Position numbers and translations under genes: made by a program. Under the pieces are notes generated by a model, which worked only from the letters and a program-made list of their open reading frames with translations, searched no databases and was not told the DNA's origin. Positions 63,760 to 64,000 of a stretch of DNA of 64,000 nucleotides are shown here, piece by piece (the first letter of the stretch is position 1; each line of letters begins with the position of its first letter). Source of the DNA: Pseudomonas fluorescens (lineage in GTDB: Bacteria; Pseudomonadota; Gammaproteobacteria; Pseudomonadales; Pseudomonadaceae); assembly GCF_900636825.1 (NCBI RefSeq), contig NZ_LR134318.1, forward strand, positions 4,201,501 through 4,265,500. The letters are read 5' to 3'.

Positions 63760-64000
63760 GCGTCTTTGCCGCTTGCAGGCAACCTAAGTTAGTCAATTTC
63801 CCAGCACTCGTCATCGCGGAAACCTTCCAAGCCTTTGATTCACAAAGGTTTAAATAAAAACGAACTGAATAGCATGACTTTCGCTCTAAATTTCCTCGAA
63901 GCATGCCGTGTGAAGGCAATGGGGCAAGACCGGTTTCGATAGCTTACTTATCGTCAGCCGGCAGACTAGACTTACGCCAAACGTCCTACGGGACTGATGG
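63760..64000. other. Terminal intergenic stretch, no gene seen
   Basis: No frame here has a start, ribosome site and coding-like composition. There is a small palindrome cctttgattcacaaagg near 63829-63846 and a gtcctacgggac hairpin close to the window end. I cannot assign either; the next gene probably starts outside the window. Confidence 0.5.

Noticed and set aside
63701..63919. Minus-strand 72-codon frame at the end of the window
   Set aside because: No ribosome site, no motif, includes the hairpin after yciK.

Overview
The window is chromosomal DNA of a Pseudomonas, most likely of the P. fluorescens group. The evidence is GC-rich codon usage, the conserved block ihfB-rpsA-cmk-tyrA/aroA-hisC-pheA-serC-gyrA-mtnA-mtaD-ubiG-mupP-yciK, the comEA-wbpM pair, and many copies of a palindromic REP sequence (gtaggagctgccgaagg...) typical of this group. 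I saw no tRNA, rRNA, CRISPR array, integrase or insertion sequence.

Region 1 (1-7700) holds mostly single-gene units: a partial MltF-like lytic transglycosylase, TatD nuclease, a chemoreceptor, an Mpo1-like membrane protein, a TesB-like thioesterase, a CHAD protein, a small lipoprotein and a patatin-like phospholipase. Region 2 (7842-16097, minus strand) is a complete kdpFABCDE potassium-uptake operon, including the 29-codon kdpF, with palindromic repeats in two of its gene junctions. Region 3 (16513-22034) has an ethanolamine permease followed by an array of eight ~155-bp units that repeat a REP doublet plus the permease's own 3' end. It also has a small DUF2897-type membrane protein, a stand-alone FabF-like synthase/SDR pair and a ComEA-type protein.

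Region 4 (22145-46030) is the O-antigen locus. It lies between wbpM and ihfB, the position of the O-specific antigen cluster in P. aeruginosa, but encodes an ABC-transporter (Wzm/Wzt) pathway. The minus-strand genes supply dTDP-rhamnose enzymes (rmlB, rmlD, rmlA; no rmlC here), two family 2 glycosyltransferases, a WbpV-like reductase, Wzm, Wzt, a 1395-residue methyltransferase/kinase-like/coiled-coil/GT2/GT4 protein and WbpL. WbpM, the WbpV-like reductase and WbpL would make the lipid-linked 6-deoxy-HexNAc primer. The large protein would extend and cap a chain, plausibly a rhamnan, which Wzt/Wzm would export. On the plus strand, an AT-richer six-gene module (24541-32203) encodes two polytopic GT-C-like proteins with a shared periplasmic domain, an FdtB-like aminotransferase, a GtrB-like transferase, a fused acetyltransferase/3,4-ketoisomerase and a GtrA-like flippase. 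I read it as a periplasmic side-branching system that adds a dTDP-derived 3-acetamido-3,6-dideoxyhexose to the O-chain.

Region 5 (46254-63714) is conserved core: lapA-type gene, ihfB, a lipoprotein, rpsA, an overlapping aromatic/serine amino-acid operon, gyrA, two methylthioadenosine-salvage genes, ubiG, mupP and yciK. The last ~240 bases hold no recognisable gene.
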